A stretch of 64,000 nucleotides of DNA from Stichopus chloronotus (GCA_021234535.1 CM037837.1:4380218-4444217), one strand, 5' to 3'. Positions 12,366 through 23,813 are shown, counted from the first letter of the stretch. The notes: a model not told the origin generated them from the sequence alone. Translations and numbers: made by a program.

Positions 12366-15300
12366 GTATGCTGATCCAGAATTAGATTTAGAGAATCACA
12401 GTTTACCCTGGACTGGAACTTATGTTAACGTATAGTCGAAGTCAACAGTAACACTCAAGTGCTGTACATGACTGAAACTAGGCAATCCAGTATCACTACC
12501 ACTAAGTTAGCCTAGGTCCAAGTTCAACCATACAAGACCCAGAATAAGCAACCAAGATGCAGTATTAGGTGGTGTCTATTGACCCGGACGCCGACTCTGT
12601 TAATACAGTCTCTTCTTGTTATTGACCTGGATGTAACTTTGGTATTAATTGAGAATTAAAAGCTCATTTATTAGTGTAACGATAGCCTTAACCATGGCTG
12701 CAACACTAACGCATATGGGAAGGAAGTTGAAGCTGGCAAGCTTATTCAGGTGTTACGACTTAAGAAAACCGTAATTGTACTGTAATGTCTAATTTGTTAG
12801 TTTGGCTCCATAAATGGAGATTTGAGATACGTAATTGTCCCCAGACGCTGACTCTATTGTGGAACTTCTCTTGTTATCGGCCCGGATGCAACTTCCGTGT
12901 TCGGATGGCTGCGTGAAGACTTGAGCCAATTGAATCAGAATTTGAAGCCGTCTTTAATGTAGACTACACCGCTGATCTCTTTATTAAAATATTAATGTGC
13001 AGAGTGATTGGTGGACTAGAGTTGGCTTTTCTATCTCGCCCCATGTCCCCAGTTACACTATGTATTATATCATTTGAGTAAGTGTGAATAGTGTTTGGTA
13101 CTATATTATTCAACCATTGTCGGGGTCAATAGACACTATACGGCAGTATTAGCCTAGGTCCAAACTTAGATAACCATATTACTTAGTCTTCAGCCTAGGC
13201 AGTCCTTAATCTTATTATTTATAAATTATTGTCCATTATTGTTGAGGTTTGTCTATTGTCTCCTGAGCTTTTACATGAGAATGAGATTTAGCCTAGGCCC
13301 AATTTTTTGCATGATTTAAGTGTAATTAATGTTGCAGTAACTTGTAAGCCTAATCGTACCAAAAACTTAAAAAAAAGCAGAGGACTAAAATAGCAAACTC
13401 ACTTTGGCTAGGCCTAACATTTAACAAGTTCAGCACATGTATATGTAATCCAAAGTTAGGATGTTCATAAATGTGTTTCCTGGGGAGTGGGTGTGATGTA
13501 ACTTATGATTGTCTGAGTTTGCTCTTTCAGTACGTTTACATATAGGCTAGCCTAATTGTTCAAATTTGGTGGATTGATAATTTGAGTATGGGATTCGGCC
13601 AATAAGGCCTACGCACTACATGCTGTTAGTGTTTGATCGGGTACTTGACAGATGATGCTGAGACCTGGCTCGGAATTTGCGACCCGGATTCAAATTTTGA
13701 TGTATGTCTATGTGCACCAAAATTCAGCTAATCTGCATGCAACTAAAAACTCTTTATTGTTGTGTCAGTATGTAAGATCTAATATCTGTATAGTAATATA
13801 CTAATATGCAACTTTTGCACTGCAAAATATGACTCCAAAACAAATTTGTAGTCTGACAGTAGTTACAATATACTTTTGGGTACCCAGGTACACAACAACT
13901 GAAGGGATCGTGGTAGGTACCCTGGTCAGAATTTTGGACACGGTGCAAACACTAGTCTGAACTACTGATACTGCACCCTTTGTACTTCTAATTTCTCTAC
14001 AGATATGTCCTTTTACTGTAGGTTTAATTTTGTTGTCCTAGTGACTTCGAAGTGATGTTTAGTCTGGAACAGATCATTTTTACAGGTACAGTAGCTTAGA
14101 TGTAATTGGTACATAATCATGTGCTTGGCATTTCTTTAAACTGACAAAGCAGAGGCAATGTAGCTGCAGGCATTCTTGGTTGCTTTCATGTATGGCACTA
14201 GGTCTATATTGCGACACTCACAGTCATACCAGTGGCACCTTGAGTCCTTTACACCCATACTGAAGTTGTTGAAATTCAGACCAAATAATATGTGGAATGA
14301 TCAAGCTGTGTGTCTAAATAAAAATTGGTTGCTCTGCAGCTTGTACCATTTTTTCTTGTACTTTCTCTTCAGTTACTTACAATCTAACATGGTTTTGTTA
14401 ACTTATAGCCTGGCAAACAAAACTAAAGTCAAACATCTTGGTAGCTTCAAACAAGTGTTTCATTTTTGACAATAAACATTCACAATTTCAAGCAAACGGC
14501 CCTCCTTTTTGAGCCATAATTAGCAAGTGCTACCAAACGTACTGACCATTATTGACAAAGCCTAGCAGGCCTGTATGCAGCTTTTTCAGTGCACTCAGGA
14601 TTTCATTTTACTTTAAGTGGAACATTTTACCTGACAGTTATGACCAACAAATTAAAACTCATTTTTTATGTTGCTAATGTAGGCCAATTATCATAGCCTG
14701 AGCGGAACTTCAGATCTTGTGGGAGGTCCGTTCCAACACTGAACCCCCCTTCCTGTGTGCAGGTCTGCCTAGTTGGTATTCTAAGGCAGTTAGGAGTACC
14801 TGTAGCAACATTTAGTAACACGAATGATAGCCAGTCCGTGGCAAAGAAATTTTCTGTCATGTTTTCTCAAACTGGTTATTTTGTTTGGTTCTACTTTCAG
14901 AGCTGCAGTGGATGACGTTTAAATAAACTTCCTCAGGTGAAGGAATTCATCTTCCAGGATATCCCATTTTTGTATCCTTAACAAATTTGATTGAAGACTG
15001 AAGTCACTCAACAAAGAATTCTTGATTGAGTCTCTGCATGTGGATGAAATACAGCTGTCAGAGTGAATAAACCTTACAGTGCAATTTACATTACAGTTCT
15101 CAAAAAGCTTGACCTTTCATTCATGAAAAATTATGGAATCTTCTTCAAGGATCATCAAGTAGGGATGACAGGACTCGCTGCATGCTCAGTGACCACTGCA
15201 AATCATCATCAGTGCTTGCTGACATTCAAATGATAAGGACATCACTTTTTTATTGCTTTGCTGAAAGTAGACCAGGGATCCTTGCAGTCATGAAGTCATG

Positions 15301-17813
15301 TGTATATGTGTGAGTGCGTATGTGACGCCTTGGCTTGTAAACATGAGATCTCAAGAAGGGAAAGGTACCTGACCTTTACAGTTGGTGCATAGGTGGTCCA
15401 TTGTGAGAAGGTGATGCCTATTTTGATTGTGATGAGGTAATGTGATTACATAACCTGACCACGTGATTGCAAAGCATTTGTTTTCTTTATACTGTATTTT
15501 GTTGTCAAATATTTATAACATTAATGCATAGATTCAAATCAGAGTATTAATATGATTTAATTATGCATGATGCACCTCCGTGATTCAACACAAAGTGTGT
15601 ACAAGTGTGTGTGGATGTATGGAAATTATTATTGATAAAGAAAACAAAGAAATACATTAAAATTCCTGCTATCAGTGGGTATGTGATGACATAAGTCCTT
15701 CAACTTACTCAAGTATGTTTACAGTCAATTCAGGCAAAAACAGCAGCACCCTTCTCAGGATTTCAAAAGTGTGTAACATGGATAGGAAACAGTATTTCGG
15801 ATTGAAATTTTAGGAAGATGTTTATCAAACCCTTCTGCTTCATTTCCATAAAATATTCCCAGGGTGTCCCTCTCTTTGAGTGTTATGGGATCCTCAAACT
15901 GTTAACATTGGTATCTCTTGATGAAAAGATGATCTCTCTCATTTCTGTAAAGGTCAAAGGTCATGTGAGGTAAGTAGGGATCATAATTTATAGCCTTGTA
16001 GACATTATATGTCATGAAGAGTAGAGGTATTTGAACTCAACAAAATTGGTATGTATTTGTCCTTTCCATGAATATTGGCAAGAAATCTCAAAGTCATTCA
16101 ACTTCTGGTTGAGCATTTAGCAAGTTTACTCTGTCATCTTGTTGGAAGTTGGTTGTCCTGACAGTTTGCATGAAAAAAAAACAATTCCTACGTGATATTA
16201 TATTTTTGTATTTCCACTAAACTTACATTGAGCTTAAAAGATCTTGAAGAGAATAGCAATAAGCTCAATTGACATGTAATATTTTTTTTAGTAGGTTTCT
16301 GCATATTTTCATGTATGTATGTTTGCCTTAACAATGATCTTACAGTCATAATGTAGAATTTAAAGCTAAACCTGGTGCACCACCATTCCTTGTTCTTTTA
16401 GATGGAGAAGGAGAGGAAATTGAGGTAAGAGCAGGAAGCTTAAAGAGGCATATTTACTGGCCTGAAATAGACTCTATTTGACTAACATATTTTCTGCAAT
16501 TATCAAAAGCAGGGTGATATTGAGGTGAAAATTACTTCTATTGAAGTACCTGCAGTCTGGTGGAAATTTCGTTACCTTTGTGTAAGGTTCATTTGCCTTG
16601 AATGATTAGCAACTTTGTTGCTTGCAGAGAGTGTGAATGATAAAAGGCAGTACAATGTCACTGGTTGATATAGAGGTAATTTCCTAGCAGGTTTTGGTAT
16701 GTACATGTTTTTTCAGAAAGTTACACACGGAAACACCTGCGAACAATAAGAGATTCGTCTCATCTAAAATCCAAGGTCACTGTCTGTAGTTATGTGTCAA
16801 TAATGCCTGATGATTGGCTTAAAAGAGCATGTATAATCATAGCTGAAGGAAAAGACTTACAGAGTGCTACTGAGTGTAAATAATTCTGTCTTCATGGATT
16901 TTATTAGCTTACTCTCTGTACACAGACTGAGTCGGAATTCAAGAAATAGTTTGTGGACGTTGGTATTACTGAATGCAGTCTGAGTTGATGCATGAGCAAT
17001 ACACGTCCGCTGTGTGGGCTAATACTGTAGAGAGGAGACTTGGACAGAAAACAGTTTGGCACAGTTACTTTCGTCAAGTCTGCACTGGTGCCACTTACAG
17101 GATCAGTGTTTTCTACTTGTTCAAAGCGATAGCAATTTGAAGAATGTGGCAGTCCTGTGATCCAAATACTATTGTAAGAATGTATTTGCTATGCACTTTA
17201 CAGAGCAAAGAACAGAGCAGTGTACTAAGCAATTGTATTGCTAATAGATTTGGACAGACCACCTCTGCCACACCTGAGCCACCCTGCCAATTCATTGTAA
17301 CATATTAGCTTTCGGACAAGACGGTATTCTGTAATTGATTGTTCCATATATCTTCCACTCAAAGTGTGCTGCAGCAACCACACACCTCTGGTGATATCAC
17401 AAAGTATTTGCATGTATCTTGACATACAGTGGCCTCTCCTTTTAAATGTAAATCGTGTACATCAATAACTAAACACATGATTCTCCATCATAAAGTTGCC
17501 CTCTTTTGCCAGACAAATTTGTCCTATAATCTCTCTAAACCATCTCCTCCTCTTACAGGAAATTTTGACTTTTACTTCCTTTTTCTCCTCTCTCTCCACC
17601 TCTCTCTCTCTCTCTCTCCAGAGATTTGATCTCTCTAAGAAAAACCGCCAAGAGTGCAATGATTTTTTGTTAGGGTTGGGTTTCTATAAGAAAGACTCCA
17701 GAGAAGGAGATGTTCCAGAAGAGTACCAAACTGGACCTTACGTACCAGTGGCAACCGAAGATGGTGACGATGATGATGCCGAGGAAGCCAAAAAACCAGA
17801 TGATGAGTTGTAA
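12273..17813 (+). CDS. SELENOM: Selenoprotein M, complete four-exon gene with in-frame Sec TGA
   Basis: Exons are 12273-12365, 14901-14971, 16346-16424 and 17622-17813, with intron phases 0, 2 and 0, GT/AG at every junction, and 144 residues in total (human SELENOM has 145). A signal peptide covers about residues 1-22. The redox motif C-S-G-U is at 33-36, with U encoded by TGA at 14913-14915. It is followed by QDIPF and KPGAPPF, both in positions matching the vertebrate protein (QDIPFYHN, PGADPE). The last exon carries LGLGFYKK and VPEEY, corresponding to human LGFYRK and VPPEY. The C-terminus is acidic and ends DDEL, an ER-retention-like signal. Known family role: thioredoxin-fold thiol-disulfide oxidoreductase of the ER lumen, linked to redox and calcium homeostasis. 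An in-frame ATG at 12189 exists, but 12273 places the signal peptide at the N-terminus. Selenocysteine insertion is inferred from the TGA plus the SECIS at 19770. Confidence 0.95.
12569..13142. mobile_element. Non-autonomous inverted-repeat element in SELENOM intron 1
   Basis: The 14-mer GTGTCTATTGACCC at 12572-12585 recurs as its perfect reverse complement at 13123-13136. The 574-bp segment is bounded by a perfect 10-bp direct repeat, GCAGTATTAG, at 12559-12568 and 13143-13152. This is the signature of a DNA transposon without coding capacity. A 9-10 bp target duplication is compatible with Mutator-like elements, but the superfamily is not settled. Inside, two related segments begin GACGCCGACTCTGTT (about 12587) and GACGCTGACTCTATT (about 12843). 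The rest of intron 1 (to 14900) shows no recognisable coding sequence. Confidence 0.7.
14901..14971 (+). CDS. SELENOM: SELENOM exon 2 with selenocysteine codon
   Basis: The exon begins directly at the redox motif: AGC TGC AGT GGA TGA reads S-C-S-G-U. After the TGA the frame stays open for 18 codons (RLNKLPQVKEFIFQDIPF) that match the SELENOM consensus, which excludes a real stop. The base after TGA is C. The acceptor is CTACTTTCAG and the donor is TT|GTATCC in phase 2. A prediction program that treats TGA as stop would discard this exon. Confidence 0.95.
16346..16424 (+). CDS. SELENOM: SELENOM exon 3
   Basis: 79 nt: one base completes the split Phe codon, then 26 codons reading HNVEFKAKPGAPPF and LVLLDGEGEEIE. 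HN after DIPF, and PGA-P followed by a hydrophobic LVLL strand, match the thioredoxin-like core of SELENOM. The acceptor is TCTTACAG and the donor is GAG|GTAAGA in phase 0. Introns 2 and 3 (14972-16345, 16425-17621) show no other coding signal. Confidence 0.93.
17585..17620 (+). repeat. (CT)n tract forming the exon 4 polypyrimidine tract
   Basis: An almost uninterrupted CT microsatellite runs directly into the acceptor CCAG at 17618-17621. It serves as the polypyrimidine tract of the last SELENOM intron, so its length may vary between individuals. Confidence 0.85.
17622..17813 (+). CDS. SELENOM: SELENOM exon 4 and stop
   Basis: 63 codons plus TAA (17811-17813). It carries LGLGFYKK and VPEEYQTGPYVP, the best-conserved C-terminal block of the family. 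An acidic stretch follows (EDGDDDDAEEAKKPDDEL), ending in a KDEL-like tetrapeptide; vertebrate SELENOM ends with a related but different ER signal. The reading frame joins exon 3 in phase 0. Confidence 0.95.
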   Translation, partial: RFDLSKKNRQECNDFLLGLGFYKKDSREGDVPEEYQTGPYVPVATEDGDDDDAEEAKKPDDEL

Positions 17814-18150
17814 TTTTTGTGCTCAGAATTATCTGTTTGGGAAGGGTGGGGGGAGTAACAATAGGCTTTGAAAAGGTTTTTTTTTTCAGATTATAAGTAT
17901 AATTGATCATCGAAGTAAAGCAATTTCTCCCAATTTCATTTAAGTCCTCAGACTAATGCAACTTAAAGTAACATACTACACTTCGGCTCAACATTTTGCA
18001 GGAAACTCCAGGAGTATGGAAGTGCAACATAAAATTGTCATTTGGTGTTGTATTCCTTTGTAACTCTTTTTTTCAATCATGTATGAGAGATGTAATTCTT
18101 GTCCACGATTTTATTTTAAGGGGTACGATGGTGAAACCAGTCTTTTTGGC

Positions 18151-18264
18151 ATAAAAACGATCACATGACTAAAATTCTGTTGAGGTCCTCGGCACTTTGT
18201 TTCTTCAGGACCTTCAATCCCCCTTTGCAGTGACTTCCACGTAAAAGACTGCCATCGTTTTTAT
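18151..18264 (+). other. Nested inverted repeats in the SELENOM 3' UTR
   Basis: ATAAAAACGAT (18151-18161) is perfectly complementary to ATCGTTTTTAT (18254-18264). Inside it, TTGAGGTCCT (18180-18189) pairs with AGGACCTTCAA (18207-18217) with one bulge. It could form a branched hairpin in the transcript, but it lacks the spaced ATGA / AA / GA elements of a SECIS. Function unknown. Confidence 0.5.
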
Positions 18265-19760
18265 CATACTGTGCAAATGATGCAAACTTCAGGACTGATA
18301 TGTGTAAAATCTCATGACAGTATATTCTGCAGAGGGTTCATGCGACAATCTTGAGAATTTGTTGGCCTCACTGGTGATCTCAATCACCAACTTTTAGCAC
18401 CCATCCTATTTTCATGAAGAACCAGAAGGAAATGTGCCAGAAGGAAATCGCATTGGTTATACATGTTCACATTGTACTATTGAAATGTGTGCTGTTGTTG
18501 CATTTAGCTGCTGTCTCAATATTTTTTAGATGTTTTTTTTTTATTTTTTTAATCCCCGCAAGACTTTGCCAAGCAATATAGCTTAAATTAGAGGCAGTAC
18601 TCTGGTATTGTTTAGCCTGAGTTTCCTTTTGCAAGTAAAATCTCAAACACATGTGACTCATTCTTTTTGAGATTTAAGTTCTCCGGTATCTACAAAATCC
18701 TTGTTCGGTTAGAGGAGGATTGATGTTGTCCATAACTTGACTCATTTCAGTTGCTACTCTCTAGATCCTGATGCTACGCTTAATAATGAACCTATTCTAG
18801 GGGCCTCCTGATTCGCTGCTTTTATCTGAGCTTCCAAAGGGGTTGGTGAAAAATGCAAAACTATTAGCTCTTGAACAGTTCTTGTTTTTTTTTTGTAATT
18901 TTGTGGAAGCTTTTGAAGTTTGGTTTAGTTCCTGACTTTATCCAAGGGCCACATTTCCTCTTCAAAATTTGTAAATTTTGTCAAATGATGAGAGCTTCCT
19001 TTCAATAACATTGAGACTCACCAGTCTATGCAAACAGTAGACCAATTCATCTCGAATGTGTCATTATGTTATGATGCAAGTCCTGAGTATTAATGAGCTC
19101 TAGCAATGGCCCCACAAGTTTCGCCTTGCTGATCAAAAAAACACAGTGCCTTAACCATAGCAAAGAATTTTACTTGTAACGTGTGTGAAATTGACCCGGC
19201 TGCCACAGGTTTGCTTGAATACAACGAAAATCAAAATGTGACAAAAAAGATGCAAAGTTCTGTTTGCAGTTCATTGTGGGTCATTGATATTTAGTGTGCA
19301 GCAGACCAAAAAATGAACAGTTACCTCTTTACCTCTTATAGACTAGTTGATGATAACGGAAAGACTTAAAAGCTTTTTAGGATTTTATCGAAGAGAATTT
19401 TTTTTTTCATATTTTCTTGATATGATCATTATGCTTTTGATGCAGATCACTCAGCTAAGCATTTACAGACCATCTCTCTGCATTGCAGCTCATTTTGTCG
19501 TTTATAATTATGTCCAAGTCCACAATTTTTCTTTTTTTTTTCAAATTGGCTCATAGTGGTGATGGCTTTATTTGTTTTCCTGGGGGGTTGGCTCACTTTA
19601 TTTTCCATAGTTAGTAAATTATGTTACAATTTACATGCTTTCCAGCAAATTCCTAAACTTAGAGTAGAGGTTATATGTCAGTTCAGAATGTTTGGAAATG
19701 TTTGAAAAATGTTTTGTGCAATGTTACATTTGCAACAGTTGAAACTGTCGTTAGCCACAT

Positions 19761-19825
19761 ACTAGCCTTATGACGCCTTTTACTTAAATCTATCATAGAA
19801 AGGTAAAGGGCTGAACCCGGTGCAT
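19761..19825 (+). promoter_or_regulatory. SECIS element of SELENOM
   Basis: All canonical parts are in order. The quartet 5' side is ATGA (19770-19773). An 11-bp helix follows, GCCTTTTACTT (19775-19785) pairing with the 12-mer AAGGTAAAGGGC (19800-19811), which contains three G-T wobbles. AAA (19786-19788) starts the apical loop. TGA (19812-19814) is the quartet 3' side. The spacing from ATGA to the AAA is 12 nt, as is usual. Below the quartet, ACTAGC (19761-19766) can pair imperfectly with GCATAGT (19822-19828). SECIS elements recruit SBP2 and the Sec-specific elongation factor so that UGA is read as selenocysteine. It lies about 1.96 kb after the stop codon. An AA-type loop differs from the CC-type loop known in mammalian SELENOM. 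Confidence 0.88.
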
Positions 19826-19927
19826 AGTTTACCACGTTAGGGTGGCTTTCTGCAGATTCGACAACAAGTTGAAAAATGTATCTTGACCAGCTCAGTACTA
19901 TGTTTTCACAAGGGGGGTCGTGACATC

Positions 19928-19933
19928 AATAAA
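19928..19933 (+). terminator. Likely polyadenylation signal of SELENOM
   Basis: The first AATAAA downstream of the SECIS, about 110 nt beyond it. A second AATAAA at 20177-20182 is an alternative. Either gives a 3' UTR of roughly 2.1-2.4 kb that includes the SECIS. Confidence 0.5.
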
Positions 19934-22479
19934 AAGAGAAGAAAATCAAGTTTATGCCAAAGAGATATTACTTTCTGTGTTTTTCTTTCCTTCAGATATT
20001 TCTTTATCTCTTTTACTGCACAATCATTTGTAAGGCTGGTATGCAAGGAAATTTCAAAGATTCTCATTAGCAACTAGTATGTCCAGACTTATCTCTCTTG
20101 AACTTAGTTGGCCGAGATGACTTGTGCCTCAAAAAAAAAAAAAAAAGAAAAATCGACCAAATTTTTTGTGCTCCACAATAAAACTTTGGAACGACTTGTG
20201 CATGTGCTTAGATTAAATTACTGATTTAAAGAGACATAATTATCACATTTTTTTATTATTGTGCCCCGAAAATTATATTAACATAGCCAAACTTTTTACA
20301 GAAGTCCCCTGCCCTCCACCTCCTGCGCCACGCCCTTCACCACCCGCCCTCCACTGACTACACCTATAGTGATAATATTAAAACTTGAATTTCTCAAGAG
20401 TCCTCTTAGTTTGCTTATATGTTTACAGTACCCCTGTTATCAGGAAGTCTCTTTCCCTTTGTACCTTCGGGGATGGGGGGGGGGGGGTAATGCAAGTGGG
20501 CTTATGATTTGGCAATTTTAGTCCCTTGGTCCTTTAAAAGAAACGGTTGTCATATTTTAACACAAGAGTTTGGAGGTAAACCAGTTCAGATAAACCTGAT
20601 AATTCTGTACATTCTATATATACAATGTGAAATTCATTACCAAAGTCCAGTATTATCAATTTATTGTACCTTTTCCGTAATCAATCGATTTTATGATACT
20701 TAAAAAAAAAACAATGAACAAGAAAGCTTCGAAAATGTCAGCCTTGTCTCATAGTTAATTGTTGATTATTAACAACGAGACAACATCGTGAGAGTGGTAA
20801 TTTTGAGTAGGTGCCTAAGTTTGAAAAAAGTCATGTTCATTGGAGTGTTCCATATCCGTGAAGTGTAAAACGTGTTACACACTTCAGGTTTTATCGCAAT
20901 TTCAGTACATGCAACATTGTGATACCAGTCGTAGAGGTACTCTTCAGTATGATAGGAACTTCTGCAGTTTATATTCGGTACGTCTTTACGCGTCTTTTAA
21001 TTATTCACCATTAATATAAAGAAAGAACAAAAAAAGAAAGAAGAACGAAACAAAACGAAAAGTAGACAGAATAAGGAGACAATTCGAACAACTGAAACCA
21101 GCACAACACTATGCTATTATCTCTGACTTTAATCTAGTATAAAGTCTCTAGATTATTGTTCAGTTACTATTAAAGGAAGAACGGGTAATGCATTCTCCAT
21201 TCTCTTATGTAACCTTTGCTTTATCATTTAATTCACAAAAATTTCGAAAAGTACTATAATGTATAAATTTCAAGTATTGTGGGGGCCAAGATCAGGCACC
21301 GAAAGAAGAAAACCAAAGTCTATTATAGGGTGACAAACTTGGCGGTCGATTTGTCACCTGTTGAGAGAGAAATGAGATTATAATCGATGAGTTTGGAATG
21401 TACGGCAACCTCGAGAGAGAAAAGAATAATCGATTTTCCAACAGGAGATCTAGGTACTCTTCTCGGCTTCACACCTACTCTGAATTCGTCGGTCGTCCAA
21501 CTTAAAACCCCGGAACGGAAATGGATAAGTCACTCCTTGAAACTTTGGACCAATCATAAGTGAGTTTCTTCATGTTCCTCCATGTTATTTAGAAAAGCTG
21601 TGAGAAAAAAAAACAACAACAACAACAAAAATGGTACCTTAATATTACAATATAGAAATCAGTAAATGACTGTTTTAGCAACATTTGTCGGTCAACTGTG
21701 ATCACAATTTACACTTGTAACATCTATCACCGAAAATTACAAACGATCGTATTTTTTTTTTAAAGGAAAAGATTTCGTTTACAATCTTCATTTCTTATTA
21801 ACCTGGGGAGATCAAGTTAACATTTTAACCGTGCATAAAGTAACTGCATTATGCCTTACAAATTCGTTAATACACATGAATGAGGCACTTAGCTTGAAAA
21901 ACGGCTTCTAAATCTGACATTTAGGGAACTACTGAACTACTATTTTGAGTGTTACTGAGAAGGAAACATAGCCGTTTATTTTTTGCTTTTAACTGTTACT
22001 ATAGCAGCTGCTCTTCACCATATCTAGTACATATTGCCATCTCGCAATCAAAAGAAATTGACGATTAGGATCAGAAATAAAATTACAGAAATTACAGCTC
22101 AGCTATATATAGCCAACAGCAAAAGTAAGGCAGTGAGTTATTGCTTCACGTCGGTATTAGGGAAAGATTGAAAGATTAAATGCGTAAAAATTGAACCATG
22201 GAGGACGAAAAGTCCAACTGACACCAAAACACCTTTTAATAATACAAAGAGACGATCAAAGACACGTATTTTGTCTTTATGACCTCCTTCCCCCCTCACC
22301 ACCTCCAATTTCCTTAAAATCATAGGTTTTATTTTTCCTCTGTATCACTGGCTTTGTTAGGCCAAGTTTATTTGGCTTCTCAGTTTGTCTGTTTTGTTTA
22401 TGCGCAGTATGAATTTGACTGACGTCGAATAAAGATGACATCCATGCGATAACGTCGAATAGTCGCTACTCTCAAGAGG

Positions 22480-22552
<73 letters not shown>

Positions 22553-23498
22553 TGGAGAGGTGGGGGGGGGGGGGGAGTTGCAGTGTGCAGGAACTCTGAT
22601 CATGTTTTTCTCACAGTTGATTTTTACAATTACATTAAATTCTATGTAACATTGCAGAAGAAACCTCTAAAAATAGAACATCCTTTGGGGATTCTTGATT
22701 CACCATGAGATCCCCAACTCCTCTCAGGTTTTTTCTCCGTAAATTTGGACTCAATATCTGACTCTGTTAGCTCTGAATTATTTTTGCTCTTCTTATGACT
22801 CACTAGTCTCCGTCAACCCAATGGCGTCTGCAGCCTAGGGTGCGATTGGCGGGTGGGGGAGGGGCAAATTTTGCGAAGCATTAATATCCCTTCTGACACG
22901 AGAAGGGGTTTAAGGGAATTTCCTCTCGTTTGAAGAATTTTCTAACTAAATAATACTGAGATTCAAAAAAGGTGCACTCTGTGACTGACTTTTATTGCGT
23001 AGAAGGGTACAATACATTTCATTTTTACGGATTTTACGTTTTAAAAGCTACTATATCGTTCAACTTTGATCAGGTGATTCCCCCTTTTGGCCACCGGCAA
23101 CTATCCTCATGGACGGGGATAGACGATTGGGCCTTTCGTCCCCCCCCCCCAAACTTTGTCCATGCCATTGCGAAGATGGAAGCATGTGCTACGCTTGTGT
23201 TTCTCTGCTACAATCTATCCTTCTAAACTACACTACTTGGATCGTAAGATGTGCTAGCCATTTTTATTATCTGCTACCGGGCTATCTTTGTAATACTTTT
23301 TTTTAAAGCTTCGTGTCTGCATCGTTGTCTTCATCGTTCACCATCTCTGTCGATGAGATAAGAACTGCAGAAAAGAAACAAATCACACGTTATTTTTATG
23401 TAAGCAGGGCAGTTAAACCAGTTGGATCAACCCGATAGTCTCGGGGCTCAATGTGTCCCCCGTGTTTGTATCATTTCAACGGTGGACGACGATTACAA
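19934..23498. other. No gene recognised between SELENOM and the receptor
   Basis: Intergenic sequence with A-runs, G-run at 20473-20487, a long (GA)n microsatellite at 22487-22550 followed by a G-run (22561-22576), and a C-run at 23141-23151. Only short open frames. Confidence 0.55.
22487..22576. repeat. (GA)n microsatellite followed by a poly-G run
   Basis: About 60 bases of GA repeats with one GG interruption, then GGTGGAGAGGTG and a G-run of about 14. Prone to slippage and triplex or quadruplex structure. Confidence 0.95.
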
Positions 23499-23813
23499 GG
23501 TTCGATATTCCCGGTGTTCGATGTCCCCAGAAATGTCACTGTTCCCGAGATTCGACTTTCCCAGAGTTTAATGTTCTCAGTGTTCGATGTTCCAGGGTCT
23601 CGGTATATTCCCAGTTATTCAATATACATCAGGAACTGGCCGGCAGCTTCGAACCTCGAGAACATGGAACCCTGGGAACATCAAAACCTCGGGGGAACAT
23701 CGAATCCTGGGAAAATTGAACGGAACATCGATTCTCGTTAACACTGAATCTCGGGTACATTGAACCTTAGAAACATTGAGGCTTGGAAACATTGAATCTT
23801 GGAAACACGGACA
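23499..23813. repeat. Inverted array of ~20-bp units
   Basis: The left half (23499-23614) repeats units such as TTCCCGGTGTTCGATGT. The right half (23648-23813) repeats the complement form GGGAACATCGAATCCTGG. About six to seven diverged units lie in each orientation around a short non-repeat centre (23615-23647). It ends about 210 bp beyond the stop codon of the receptor gene. Confidence 0.8.

Noticed and set aside
14913..14915. TGA as a true stop codon
   Set aside because: The downstream frame matches SELENOM over three exons and a SECIS lies downstream.
18121..18264. Nested 3' UTR hairpin as the SECIS
   Set aside because: It lacks ATGA, AA and GA at the required spacing; the hairpin at 19770-19814 has all of them.
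22817..23172. Possible inverted-repeat element (CAATGGC ends)
   Set aside because: The inverted match is only about 7-8 bp and the flanks show no target duplication.
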